From an uncultured Prevotella sp. (lineage in GTDB: Bacteria > Bacteroidota > Bacteroidia > Bacteroidales > Bacteroidaceae): a DNA stretch of 29,547 nt. The DNA lies in contig CAKPST010000026.1 of NCBI GenBank assembly GCA_934183355.1, positions 1 to 29,547 of the forward strand, read 5' to 3'. A program made the translations under genes and the position numbers. Positions 7,776 through 17,661 of this stretch are shown here, piece by piece; positions within the stretch are counted from its first letter, which is position 1; each line of letters starts with the position of its first letter. The notes beneath the pieces are model-generated. The model made no database searches, was not told where the DNA came from, and saw only the letters and a list, made by a program, of their open reading frames with translations.

Positions 7776-8351
7776 TTACTGGCCTACAGCAACTTTTGCG
7801 TGGCGTATTACCTTGTCGTTGAGCTGATATCCGGTCTGAACACAATCAATCACTTTGCCCTTATTGTCGTCACCCATTCCCGGAACCATAGCCACAGCCT
7901 CGTGATAGTCGACATCGAAGTCTTGCCCTTCTGTCTCTATCTTCTTGACACCGAGCGCCTCAAGAGTCTTGTTGAACTTGTTGAATATAATTTGCATGCC
8001 GTCCTTCATTGCTTTTGCGTCGTCTGTATCGTTGGCAAGGGCACGCTCAAAGTCGTCAAGGATAGGGAGTATGGCGCAGATGGCTTTCTCGCCACCATTA
8101 AGTATAAGCTCTGCCTTCTCCTTCAATGTACGCTTCTTGTAGTTGTCAAACTCAGCTACCGAACGGAGATACTTGTCCTTGAGCGCAGCTATTTGCTCGT
8201 TGGCTTTGTCGAGTTGCTCTTCTACAGAGAGTTCTTCTTTCTCCTGTCCTTCAGTGTTTGCCTCATTATTTGTCTCCTTGGATGCGCCATCGTTTATTTC
8301 GATGTCCTTTTCCTTGGCATTTTCTTTATTGTTCATTTCTTCTTTGTTCAT
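7776..8351 (-). CDS. grpE: nucleotide exchange factor GrpE
   Basis: Releases ADP from DnaK, completing the DnaK-DnaJ cycle in the cytoplasm. The 191-residue protein has a charged N-terminal region (1-60, rich in E, K and N), a long coiled coil with LRSVAEFDNYKKRT near 83-96 that is typical of the GrpE dimer helix, and the C-terminal beta-domain around DYHEAVAMVPG and GYQLNDKVIRHAKVAVGQ, the usual GrpE ending. It is the first gene of a grpE-dnaJ pair. Only weak -7-like boxes (GATATTTG at 8386-8393) lie upstream, without a well-spaced -33 box. Confidence 0.96.
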   Translation of the reverse strand: MNKEEMNNKENAKEKDIEINDGASKETNNEANTEGQEKEELSVEEQLDKANEQIAALKDKYLRSVAEFDNYKKRTLKEKAELILNGGEKAICAILPILDDFERALANDTDDAKAMKDGMQIIFNKFNKTLEALGVKKIETEGQDFDVDYHEAVAMVPGMGDDNKGKVIDCVQTGYQLNDKVIRHAKVAVGQ

Positions 8352-8446
8352 AATAATTGCTTATTAGTTTTATTTTTCTTTGCTGCAAATATCTTGCCAA
8401 ATATTTATAAGTCATGACAAGACTTCAAAACAAAGGGTAAAATATG

Positions 8447-8485
8447 AGGGTGTGTCAAATGGAATTGCTTCTTTTGACACACCCT
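8447..8485 (-). terminator. hairpin terminator downstream of the ABC-F gene
   Basis: AGGGTGTGTCAAA at 8447-8459 pairs perfectly with 8473-8485 (13 bp, 13-nt loop). It lies 32 nt after the ABC-F stop on the minus strand, before grpE. The minus-strand tail is CATATTTTACC, a modest U-tract. Position and stem strength favour a terminator. Confidence 0.7.
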
Positions 8486-8517
8486 TTTGGATGTATTTCT
8501 TTGCTTTTACGCGTGGT

Positions 8518-10149
<1,632 letters not shown>

Positions 10150-10189
10150 TTAATATTTTTGTGTGCAGTGTTTATTCTGTTATAAAATG

Positions 10190-10221
10190 CAAAGTTACGG
10201 AAAATATGCCACAAAATGCAA
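10190..10221 (-). promoter_or_regulatory. promoter of the ABC-F gene
   Basis: On the minus strand TAACTTTG (10190-10197) is an exact match to TAnnTTTG and TTG at 10219-10221 lies 21 nt upstream. This gives a transcript start near 10183, roughly 50 nt before the ATG. Confidence 0.55.
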
Positions 10222-10229
10222 TTTTTATG

Positions 10230-10259
10230 TTTGTTTTCGGATTTTTATATATACTTTTG
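10230..10259 (+). promoter_or_regulatory. promoter of the metallo-hydrolase gene
   Basis: TTTG at 10230-10233 and TACTTTTG at 10252-10259 (exact TAnnTTTG) with an 18-nt spacer, about 45 nt upstream of the ATG at 10305. It forms a divergent pair with the ABC-F promoter. Confidence 0.5.
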
Positions 10260-10304
10260 CATGAATAACAAAGGTCAACATGCCTAAGAATTAATTTAAT
10301 ATCA

Positions 10305-11108
10305 ATGCTTAATTTTATTTCATTTGGAAGTGGAAGTAGCGGTAATTGCTACTATCTATATACAGAAAACGGGGGATTGCTCATCGACATTGGTGTGGGC
10401 ACACGCATGCTTAAGAAGCAATTTCATGATTACGGATTGCGATTTGTGGATAATTGTAAGGCTATTCTTGTCACTCATGATCATGCCGACCATATTAAGT
10501 CGGTGGGCAGTTTGTGCAAGAAATTCGACATCCCTGTATATGCTACCCAACTTGTACATTCGGGAATGGACAAGAATTATTGCATGCGTTGTAAGATTGC
10601 ACGCTCTTCACGTAATTATGTAGAGCCTGGAGTGGCGTTCAATATTGGCGACTTTACAGTGACTCCTATCAGTGTGCCTCATGACAGCAGCGACAATGCT
10701 GGATATATGATTGAATGTGATGGCACTGTGTTTACGTTGCTGACTGACGTCGGACATATAACCGACGACATGAAGGAGGCTATAAAGAAGTCGCACTATC
10801 TTGTGCTTGAGGCTAATTACGACCCGCAAATGCTTGAAATAGGTCCTTATCCGAGGTATCTGAAAGACAGAATAAAGAACGGAAACGGACATTTGAGCAA
10901 CATACAGTGTGCCGAAGCTATATTGGAGAACTATTCTGAGAAGCTACGTCATGTGTGGCTTTGTCATCTGAGCGAGGAAAACAACACTCCCGACAAGGCT
11001 CTGAATTGTGTCAAGACTATGCTTGCAGAAAATAATATCCCCGTAGACAGCGACTTGACTGTTGAGCCATTGAGACGCAAGCTGCCTACAGGGGTATTCC
11101 AATTATAA
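10305..11108 (+). CDS. metallo-beta-lactamase-fold hydrolase, YycJ/WalJ-like
   Basis: A 267-residue cytoplasmic protein with the metallo-beta-lactamase fold. The N-terminus FGSGSSGNCYYL is typical of the YycJ (WalJ) branch, and the di-metal motif HDHADH is at 58-63. Additional metal ligands are likely in SVPHDSSDNAGY (near 125-136), in the LTDVGH segment and in the C-terminal CHLSEENN. Members of this branch are thought to act on DNA as exonuclease-like enzymes, but the substrate here cannot be read from the sequence. It is monocistronic, divergent from the ABC-F gene and convergent with uvrA. Fold assignment is secure, cellular role is inferred. Confidence 0.9.
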   Translation: MLNFISFGSGSSGNCYYLYTENGGLLIDIGVGTRMLKKQFHDYGLRFVDNCKAILVTHDHADHIKSVGSLCKKFDIPVYATQLVHSGMDKNYCMRCKIARSSRNYVEPGVAFNIGDFTVTPISVPHDSSDNAGYMIECDGTVFTLLTDVGHITDDMKEAIKKSHYLVLEANYDPQMLEIGPYPRYLKDRIKNGNGHLSNIQCAEAILENYSEKLRHVWLCHLSEENNTPDKALNCVKTMLAENNIPVDSDLTVEPLRRKLPTGVFQL

Positions 11109-11143
11109 TTAGTGGGTGTCCCAATTATAGTTATTGTATTCAA

Positions 11144-11183
11144 CAAACTTAACCAAGGGTGCTTATTCCCTTAGTTAAGTTTG
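11144..11183. terminator. hairpin shared by the metallo-hydrolase gene and uvrA
   Basis: CAAACTTAAC at 11144-11153 pairs with 11174-11183, and AAGGG at 11155-11159 with CCCTT at 11168-11172, one mismatch between. The right arm overlaps the last codons and stop of uvrA (11171-11173). + strand tail is TCCTTTAG. The convergent layout suggests a bidirectional terminator. Confidence 0.65.
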
Positions 11184-13984
11184 TCCTTTAGATATTTTCC
11201 AGTTATACTATTCTTGCATTTGGCTATATCTTCAGGAGTGCCGGTGCACACCAGGTTTCCGCCCTTATTTCCGCCATCAGGACCAAGGTCGATGATGTGG
11301 TCGCTACATTTTATCACGTCCATATTGTGCTCAATCACCAAGATAGAGTGGCCTTTCTCGATGAGAGTGTTGAACGATTTGAGCAGTCGGCTGATGTCGT
11401 GAAAGTGGAGTCCGGTTGTCGGCTCGTCAAAGATAAAGAGTGTTGGGTCTTGTCGCTCCTGACCTATGTAGTAAGCCAGTTTCACTCTTTGATTTTCGCC
11501 GCCTGACAATGTCGAAGAACTTTGTCCCAGTTTTATATAACCCAGTCCAACATCTTCCAGTGGCTTCAGCTTGGCAGCTATCTGTGCTTCGTCATGTGTC
11601 GTGAAGAAATCGATAGCTTCCGAAACCGTCATCTCCAGCACATCATACACGTTTTTGCCATGGAAATACACATCAAGGATGTCTTTCTTGAATCGCTTGC
11701 CATGACATGCGTCGCATTCGAGTGTCAGGTCTGCCATAAATTGCATCTCCACGTTGATGATGCCGGCTCCCTTACATTCCTCGCAGCGTCCGCCCTCAGC
11801 ATTAAACGAGAAGTATTGGGCTGTAAACCCTTCTTGTTTTGCAAGTGGTTGTGCAGCAAAGAGCTGGCGAATCAAGTCGTACGCCTTGATATATGTGGCA
11901 GGATTAGAGCGAGTGCTCTTGCCTATAGGGTTTTGGTCGACAAACTCCACGTGGCTCAACATCTCCCAGTCGCCTTCAAGTGATGAGAATTCGCCTGGTG
12001 GGTCAGCCACTTCGTTGAGTCGACGCTTTAGAGCTGGGAACAGAATGCCCTTTATCAGCGACGACTTGCCCGAACCGCTTACGCCCGTTACAGCCGTCAG
12101 TACATTCAGCGGAATGTCTACGTCTATACCGCGCAGGTTGTTCATTCGTGCACCGCGTATGCCGATGGAGTGGTTCCATTGTCTTCGTGATGCCGGAACC
12201 GATATTTGTTCTGCGCCTTCAAGATAGCGCACTGTGTGGCTACGTGTCGACAGTTTGTCGACAGCTTGCATGTCTTTGGCGGTTCCCTCAAACACTATCT
12301 CGCCTCCTAAGCGTCCTGCGTCTGGACCAACGTCTATGATGTAGTCGGCGGCACGCATTATTTCCTCGTCGTGTTCCACCACTATCACTGTGTTGTGTAG
12401 TTTTTGCAGCTCGCGCAATACACCTATGAGTTTGTCGGTGTCGCGGCTGTGCAGTCCGATGCTTGGCTCGTCGAGGATGTATACAGAGCCTACGAGCGAG
12501 CTTCCGAGGCTTGTAGTCAAGTTGATGCGCTGACTCTCGCCACCACTAAGTGTGTTTGATGCTCTATTGAGTGTGAGATATCCGAGTCCCACATTTATCA
12601 AGAATTGCAGTCGATTGTTTATCTCTGTGAGCAGTCGTTTGCCTACATTGCGCTCGTGCTCGGTGAGTTCGAGATTGTCAAACCAGCTCTTGAGATTTGA
12701 GATAGGCATTTCTACAAGTTCGGTTATGCTCATTCCGCCAATCTTCACATACGAGGCTTCCTTCTTGAGTCTTGTGCCATGACATGCAGGGCATGTCGTT
12801 TTGCCACGATAGCGGCTCAGCAACACACGATACTGAATCTTGTATTGATTCTCCTTCACCATTTGGAAGAACGAGTCGATGCTCACCTTCTCTCTTGCGT
12901 CCAGTCGCTTGTCCGATGGCAGTCCGTGCCATAGCATTGACTTTTGGCTCTTTGTGAGATTGTAGTATGGCTCGAAAATGGGGAAATCGTCCTTGGCGGC
13001 TCTACGGCAAAACTCGTCTTTCCATGCACCGAGCTTCTCTCCATGCCAGCACTGCACGCATCCGTCGTATACGCTGAGCGACGGATTTGGGATGACAAGC
13101 TTCTCGTCGATTCCCATCACCTTGCCGAAGCCTTCACATTCGGGGCATGCACCTGCTGGAGAGTTGAAGGCAAACATGTTGTCGTTGGGCTTTTCGAAGA
13201 CTATGCCGTCTGCCTCGAACTTCGTCGAGAACTCAAAACTTAGGTTTGATGGGAAGAACACCACCTTGCACAGTCCGTTGCCTTCGTAGAATGCAGTCTC
13301 CACAGAGTCGGTAAGTCGTGATATGCTGTCCTTTGACTGGCTGACACTCATGCGGTCGATGAGGATGTATAAGTCGGTGGGTGATATAGTGGCAAGCGCA
13401 TCCTTGTCTTGCAGCAAGTCGTCCACTCTGACAAACTCCTTTTTGTAGTACACACGTGAGTAGCCTTGTTGCAGTTCTGTAGAGAGTTGTTCTTCGAGTG
13501 TGCGTCCTCCTAATGGTGGCATTGGTGAAAGAATGGCAAACTTGGTTCCTTCGGAGAATTGCTGTGTGCATTCTATTACGTCCTCCGTGGTGTGAACCTT
13601 TACCTCGTTGCCGCTTACTGGAGAGAATGTGCGTCCTATACGGGCGTATAGCAGACGTAGGTATTCGTATATTTCTGTAGATGTTCCTACGGTGCTTCGT
13701 GGATTGCGCGAGATTACTTTTTGCTCAATAGCAATAGCCGGAGGCATACCCTTGATATAGTCGCACTCAGGTTTGTGCATTCTGCCAAGATACTGTCTGG
13801 CGTAGGAAGAAAGTGATTCTACATATCGTCTTTGACCTTCGGCATATAATGTGTCGAAGGCCAATGACGATTTTCCGGAACCGGAAACACCGGTTATAAC
13901 TATAAATTTGTCGCGCGGTATCTTCAAACTCACGTTTTTGAGGTTGTTGACACGCGCTCCTTTTATTTCAATGTGATTTTCCAT
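11171..13984 (-). CDS. uvrA: excinuclease ABC subunit A
   Basis: Damage-recognition ATPase of nucleotide excision repair; it loads UvrB on lesions. The 937-residue length is typical. ABC domain I has Walker [11 protein letters not shown] at 31-40, signature [11 protein letters not shown] and Walker [18 protein letters not shown] domain II has [11 protein letters not shown], signature [11 protein letters not shown] and [15 protein letters not shown]. Cysteine pairs for zinc binding are visible in [16 protein letters not shown] and the insertion CEECKGAG...CDACHGKR of domain II. The start codon lies 1 nt after the rho stop, so the gene is co-transcribed and probably translationally coupled with rho. 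uvrB and uvrC are not in the window. Confidence 0.98.
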   Translation of the reverse strand: MENHIEIKGARVNNLKNVSLKIPRDKFIVITGVSGSGKSSLAFDTLYAEGQRRYVESLSSYARQYLGRMHKPECDYIKGMPPAIAIEQKVISRNPRSTVGTSTEIYEYLRLLYARIGRTFSPVSGNEVKVHTTEDVIECTQQFSEGTKFAILSPMPPLGGRTLEEQLSTELQQGYSRVYYKKEFVRVDDLLQDKDALATISPTDLYILIDRMSVSQSKDSISRLTDSVETAFYEGNGLCKVVFFPSNLSFEFSTKFEADGIVFEKPNDNMFAFNSPAGACPECEGFGKVMGIDEKLVIPNPSLSVYDGCVQCWHGEKLGAWKDEFCRRAAKDDFPIFEPYYNLTKSQKSMLWHGLPSDKRLDAREKVSIDSFFQMVKENQYKIQYRVLLSRYRGKTTCPACHGTRLKKEASYVKIGGMSITELVEMPISNLKSWFDNLELTEHERNVGKRLLTEINNRLQFLINVGLGYLTLNRASNTLSGGESQRINLTTSLGSSLVGSVYILDEPSIGLHSRDTDKLIGVLRELQKLHNTVIVVEHDEEIMRAADYIIDVGPDAGRLGGEIVFEGTAKDMQAVDKLSTRSHTVRYLEGAEQISVPASRRQWNHSIGIRGARMNNLRGIDVDIPLNVLTAVTGVSGSGKSSLIKGILFPALKRRLNEVADPPGEFSSLEGDWEMLSHVEFVDQNPIGKSTRSNPATYIKAYDLIRQLFAAQPLAKQEGFTAQYFSFNAEGGRCEECKGAGIINVEMQFMADLTLECDACHGKRFKKDILDVYFHGKNVYDVLEMTVSEAIDFFTTHDEAQIAAKLKPLEDVGLGYIKLGQSSSTLSGGENQRVKLAYYIGQERQDPTLFIFDEPTTGLHFHDISRLLKSFNTLIEKGHSILVIEHNMDVIKCSDHIIDLGPDGGNKGGNLVCTGTPEDIAKCKNSITGKYLKDKLN

Positions 13985-13985
13985 T

Positions 13986-15959
13986 TTATGAATTCATGGA
14001 AAGCAAGAACTCTTCATTGTCACGAGTACGGCTCATGCGGTCATGGATAGAATTCATTGCTTCTATCGGGTTCATGTCTGCTATATACTTGCGTAGTATC
14101 CACATGCGGTCGAGTGTTGTCTTGTCTTGCAGCAAGTCGTCGCGGCGAGTGCTTGAAGCAACAAGGTTGACAGACGGGAATATGCGCTTGTTAGAGAGTG
14201 AACGGTCGAGCTGCAACTCCATGTTGCCGGTACCCTTGAACTCCTCGAAGATTACTTCGTCCATCTTTGAGCCTGTGTCTATCAAGGCTGTAGCGATGAT
14301 AGTCAGTGAGCCTCCACCCTCGATATTACGAGCTGCACCAAAGAATCGCTTCGGCTTCTGCAATGCGTTGGCATCAACACCACCTGTGAGCACCTTGCCT
14401 GATGCTGGCGACACGGTGTTGTAAGCTCGTGCAAGACGTGTGATAGAGTCGAGGAAGATGACAACATCGTGTCCACACTCCACCATGCGCTTAGCTTTCT
14501 CAAGCACGATGCCAGCAATCTTGACGTGGCGTTCAGCCGGTTCGTCAAATGTTGAGGCTATCACCTCGGCGTTCACCGTGCGTGCCATGTCCGTAACCTC
14601 CTCCGGGCGCTCGTCTATGAGCAGCATCATGAGGTAGGCTTCTGGGTGATTGGCAGCTATGGCGTTGGCTATGTCCTTCATAAGGATAGTCTTACCAGTC
14701 TTAGGCTGTGCCACGATGAGTGCTCGTTGTCCCTTGCCTATCGGCGAGAAGAGGTCGACGATGCGTGTGCTCAGGTTGGTTGTGGCTCTGTCGCCGCAGA
14801 GATTGAACTTCTCTTCTGGGAAGAGTGGGGTGAGGTGCTCGAAGGCTATGCGGTCGCGAACGTCCATTGGCTCGCGTCCGTTAATCATGTCGATGCTTGT
14901 GAGTGGGAAGTATTTCTCGCCATCGTGTGGAGGACGAACATGACACTGCACAACGTCGCCAGTCTTCAGTCCGTAGCTCTTGATTTGCTGTGTCGAAACA
15001 TATACGTCATCGGGTGACGAGAGATAGTTGTAGTCGCTTGAGCGCAGGAATCCATAGCCGTCGGGCATTACTTCCAAAACTCCGTTAGCTACAATCAGGT
15101 CGGTGAAATCATATAGAGGAGCCTCGGTCTCCTGTGGCTCAATAGTGTCCTGATGGTCTTGTACAGCCATTGTAGGATTGTCGAACATGTCATAGTTTGG
15201 CACCATGCCATGATCCTCTATAGGTAGGTCGACAATAGTGATGAAGTCGGTGCCGTCTCCTGGGTCGCCACTCCATACATCGTCTACAACATTATTGTTG
15301 TCGTCGTTGTTCTCGTTATGGGCGTTGATTTTGGCTTGCAATTTTGCCAACATCTCGTCATTAGTTTCATTGGGTGTGTTGTTGAATGAGGCTTCAGGAA
15401 TGTCGTTGTCTGCTTGTGGCATAGGGTCATTTTCCTGAATATCTTCTTCTGGAAGTACATCTTCAACTTGTTCTTCTTCAGCTGTTGTTTCTGTGTTTTC
15501 CATATTTTCTGAATTCTGTTTCTTTTTAGCTTCTTCGATAGCAGACAATAGCTCCAATTCTTTCTTTGATTTGCGTCCGCGGTGTTTGGGTATTGCAGAT
15601 AGCATTTCTTCTGGAGTAAGTTCTTTTTTCTCCTCTTCTGCCTCTGTCTCGTTGTTGTCCACGAATATGGATTGTTGATTGTCAGCTGTCATGTTGGGTT
15701 TATTTTTCTTAACGTCAAAGTTTTCTCCTTCTTTACCCGTTACGCTATACACTCTGTCTGTGTCTTTCTTAACGATTCTTGTACGGCGTCGTTTGGTACC
15801 TAGAGGATTTTTGCTTCCTTCTATTTCTGCCTGTTTGTCAAGAATTGCATAAGTATATGCTTCAACGTCGGCGTCGTTTTGTACTTCTGCGCCCATGTCG
15901 TTGGCTATAGCTTGCAATTCCGATATATTTTTGGCTGATAATTCGTCTTTGCTATACAT
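13986..15959 (-). CDS. rho: transcription termination factor Rho with long acidic insertion
   Basis: Hexameric RNA-dependent ATPase that ends transcription. At 657 residues it is far longer than E. coli Rho (419). Residues 1-45 are the Rho N-terminal helical domain ([17 protein letters not shown]). Residues about 50-285 are a low-complexity stretch rich in E, D, N, T and Q. The RNA-binding cold-shock-like domain follows ([20 protein letters not shown], then [15 protein letters not shown]). The ATPase domain has Walker [12 protein letters not shown] near 415-425, Walker B region [16 protein letters not shown] and the Q/R-loop segment. Such inserts are common in Bacteroidetes Rho and can affect RNA binding or phase behaviour; that point is known for relatives and only inferred here. 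First gene of rho-uvrA. Confidence 0.97.
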   Translation of the reverse strand: MYSKDELSAKNISELQAIANDMGAEVQNDADVEAYTYAILDKQAEIEGSKNPLGTKRRRTRIVKKDTDRVYSVTGKEGENFDVKKNKPNMTADNQQSIFVDNNETEAEEEKKELTPEEMLSAIPKHRGRKSKKELELLSAIEEAKKKQNSENMENTETTAEEEQVEDVLPEEDIQENDPMPQADNDIPEASFNNTPNETNDEMLAKLQAKINAHNENNDDNNNVVDDVWSGDPGDGTDFITIVDLPIEDHGMVPNYDMFDNPTMAVQDHQDTIEPQETEAPLYDFTDLIVANGVLEVMPDGYGFLRSSDYNYLSSPDDVYVSTQQIKSYGLKTGDVVQCHVRPPHDGEKYFPLTSIDMINGREPMDVRDRIAFEHLTPLFPEEKFNLCGDRATTNLSTRIVDLFSPIGKGQRALIVAQPKTGKTILMKDIANAIAANHPEAYLMMLLIDERPEEVTDMARTVNAEVIASTFDEPAERHVKIAGIVLEKAKRMVECGHDVVIFLDSITRLARAYNTVSPASGKVLTGGVDANALQKPKRFFGAARNIEGGGSLTIIATALIDTGSKMDEVIFEEFKGTGNMELQLDRSLSNKRIFPSVNLVASSTRRDDLLQDKTTLDRMWILRKYIADMNPIEAMNSIHDRMSRTRDNEEFLLSMNS

Positions 15960-15983
15960 GGAAATTAATATATGATGAAAAGC

Positions 15984-16005
15984 TACGTTTCAGAATAGAA
16001 ACGTA
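15984..16005 (-). promoter_or_regulatory. small hairpin in the rho leader
   Basis: TACGTTTC at 15984-15991 pairs with GAAACGTA at 15998-16005 around a 6-nt loop. It lies 24 nt upstream of the rho start codon and downstream of the -7 boxes, hence in the leader RNA. It could play a part in leader control of rho, but nothing in the sequence proves that. Confidence 0.4.
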
Positions 16006-16032
16006 TAATAAGATTGAACATAAATCGTAATG

Positions 16033-16048
16033 CAAAGATACAAAGATA
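16033..16048 (-). promoter_or_regulatory. two tandem -7 boxes upstream of rho
   Basis: On the minus strand the sequence TATCTTTG occurs twice back to back (16041-16048, then 16033-16040). Both are exact TAnnTTTG matches. No well-placed TTG -33 box is seen for either. They give a leader of roughly 70 nt. Confidence 0.5.
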
Positions 16049-16173
16049 ATTGTAATATTTGGGTTGTTGTGCTAAATAATATCAAATAATTAACACTCGT
16101 TAACCGAATCTTATTGCATGAATGCCATAATTAAGTTAGTTGTAGATGGAGCAATTATTTATTTAATATGTAG

Positions 16174-16204
16174 TTGTGAGGTAAGAAAATAATAAGTAAC
16201 TTTG
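16174..16204 (+). promoter_or_regulatory. promoter of the pseudouridine synthase gene
   Basis: TTG at 16174-16176 and TAACTTTG at 16197-16204 (exact TAnnTTTG) are separated by 20 nt. The ATG is 50 nt downstream. This is one of the best promoter matches in the window. Confidence 0.6.
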
Positions 16205-16254
16205 CAATAAGTTTTAAGTTTGATTCATATATTTAATAGACAATAATTACGAAA

Positions 16255-17166
16255 ATGGCAAATAATAATAAGGCAAAGTCGTATACCACTAATGGTGGTG
16301 ATTATGCACAATATATTGTCGATAGCAATAATTGTGCTCCTCTCTTGGAATTTCTTTTAAAGAATGTGGGAGAGAGCCGCAACAAGGTGAAGGCTACGCT
16401 TCAGGGACGTGGCATCAAGGTGAATGGCAAGGTTGTTACGCAGTTTGACATGGGGCTGTGTCCTGGCGACAAGGTGTCGGTGAGCCGACATAAGAACAAC
16501 AATACATTCAAGAGCCGTTATGTGAAAATAGTGTACGAGGACCGTTGGCTGGTGGTTGTCGAGAAGAATATCGGCATCCTCTCAATGGCGGCAGGACATT
16601 CGTCGCTCAATGTTAAGTCGGTGCTTGACGACTATTTCCACAAGTCGCGTCAGAAGTGCACGGCGCATGTGGTGCATCGTCTTGACCGTGACACAAGCGG
16701 ACTGATGGTGTATGCCAAGGATATGGAGACCGAACAGATTCTTGAGCACAACTGGCATCAGATAGTCTACGACCGCCGTTATGTGGCAGTTGTAGGCGGT
16801 GAGATGGAGAACGACGAGGGCACTATAGCCAACTGGCTCAAGGACAACAAGGCGTATGTGACATTTTCGTCGCCTGTGGACAATGGTGGCAAGTATGCTG
16901 TCACTCACTATCGTGTGCTAAACCGCACCACCGAGGCTTCGCTTGTGGAGTATAAACTTGAGACTGGACGTAAGAACCAGATTCGTGTTCATTCAGCAGA
17001 TATGGGACATCCCGTGTGTGGCGACGTGAAATATGGCAATGGCTTCGATCCTCTGCACAGATTGTGTCTGCATGCTTACATGCTGTGCTTTGTGCATCCG
17101 GTGACCGGCGAACGCATGGAGTTCACGACACCAATACCCACAACATTTAGAAGTATGTTCAAGTAG
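16255..17166 (+). CDS. RluA-family RNA pseudouridine synthase
   Basis: Isomerises uridine to pseudouridine in rRNA or tRNA, in the cytoplasm. The 303-residue protein begins with an S4-like RNA-binding segment (about 28-78, with TLQGRGIKVNGKVV). The catalytic domain contains HRLDRDTSGLMVY at 141-153, where D144 corresponds to the catalytic aspartate of the RluA family. ETGRKNQIRVHSADMGHPVCGD is the other conserved block, a variant of the usual TGRTHQIRVH. Which RNA and position are modified cannot be told from sequence; RluC/RluD-like large-subunit sites are plausible. It is monocistronic, followed by the repeat region at 17179. Confidence 0.93.
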   Translation: MANNNKAKSYTTNGGDYAQYIVDSNNCAPLLEFLLKNVGESRNKVKATLQGRGIKVNGKVVTQFDMGLCPGDKVSVSRHKNNNTFKSRYVKIVYEDRWLVVVEKNIGILSMAAGHSSLNVKSVLDDYFHKSRQKCTAHVVHRLDRDTSGLMVYAKDMETEQILEHNWHQIVYDRRYVAVVGGEMENDEGTIANWLKDNKAYVTFSSPVDNGGKYAVTHYRVLNRTTEASLVEYKLETGRKNQIRVHSADMGHPVCGDVKYGNGFDPLHRLCLHAYMLCFVHPVTGERMEFTTPIPTTFRSMFK

Positions 17167-17178
17167 TTTTGTTTTTGG

Positions 17179-17291
17179 GGCTTGGTACAATTAGTATATG
17201 GGCTAAGTACAATGAGTACCAAGCCCATGTACTAATTGTACTAAGCCTAGTTACGCCTTGTACTAAGCCCAGTTACTCATAGTTTAAAGCC
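17179..17291. repeat. 22-nt-period degenerate repeat array that inverts on itself
   Basis: The 12-mer TTGTACTAAGCC occurs exactly at 17236 and 17258, and in weaker form at 17214 (9 of 12) and 17280 (8 of 12), all 22 nt apart. In reverse orientation it occurs at 17179 and 17201 (11 of 12 each), again 22 nt apart. The two orientations meet to form a large hairpin: 17179-17205 pairs with 17221-17247 at 24 of 27 positions, plus an inner GTAC/GTAC stem. It starts 13 nt after the pseudouridine synthase stop, so it may end that transcript, but the regular period also fits a protein-binding array or a relic repeat element. Confidence 0.85.
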
Positions 17292-17364
17292 TTCTGTATT
17301 TACAACGACGATGTCTATGTGTAGTGCTCGCGCTTGCCTTGATTTTATTTTTTTTCTATTTCTA
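17292..17364. other. spacer between two repeat structures
   Basis: A 73-nt segment with a T-rich run (17343-17362). A short reading frame of about 76 codons starts at 17324 and runs through the next repeat. It is low in complexity and repeat-derived, so I do not call it a gene. Confidence 0.4.
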
Positions 17365-17542
17365 CTGCAATACTGCAATTCCAGGTGTCTTCATCGTCCT
17401 AACTTACTGGCAGTCTATTAATTGCAGTAATTGCAGATTGCTTGCAGATTATGGTTTTCTACTGCAATTACTGCAAGCGCGACAATGGCTTGTAGCACAA
17501 GCATTTATATATGTCATGCCTCAAGGAATTGCAGAATTGCAG
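17365..17542. repeat. nested TTGCAG inverted repeat, about 178 nt
   Basis: Nine copies of TTGCAG or its complement CTGCAA form four blocks. Outer arms 17365-17382 and 17525-17542 pair at 17 of 18 positions. Inner arms 17422-17436 and 17462-17476 pair perfectly (15 bp, 25-nt loop). The arms are nearly concentric, so the whole element can fold as a two-level hairpin. An A-rich tract (ATAAAAAAATAAAAAA) follows directly. No terminal target duplication or transposase is visible. It might be a miniature mobile-element relic, an RNA with structure or a regulatory region for the downstream J-protein gene. Confidence 0.85.
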
Positions 17543-17646
17543 ATAAAAAAATAAAAAATGAGTCACATCAACATGTCGGGCACGTTATTTGTTGTTGCTA
17601 TAAGTAGAAATAGCATATAAATATATAATAAGGAATAAAATATAAT

Positions 17647-17653
17647 AAGGAGG
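17647..17653 (+). promoter_or_regulatory. strong Shine-Dalgarno of the cbpA-like gene
   Basis: AAGGAGG lies 8 nt before the ATG at 17662. It is the one good Shine-Dalgarno I noticed in the window; the other genes have A/T-rich leaders as usual in Bacteroidetes. It fixes the start codon. Confidence 0.7.
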
Positions 17654-17661
17654 AAAGAAAT

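Noticed and set aside
11094..11135. short direct repeat CAATTATAATTAGTG / CAATTATAGTTATTG
   Set aside because: Two imperfect A/T-rich copies at the end of the metallo-hydrolase gene; likely chance.
17179..17291. possible CRISPR-like array
   Set aside because: Units are 22 nt including the degenerate part, no unique spacers of about 30 nt exist, orientation reverses, and no cas gene is present.
17324..17554. 76-codon open frame in the repeat region
   Set aside because: It runs through the TTGCAG repeats, has no ribosome site and no conserved feature; the DNA is better described as repeat.
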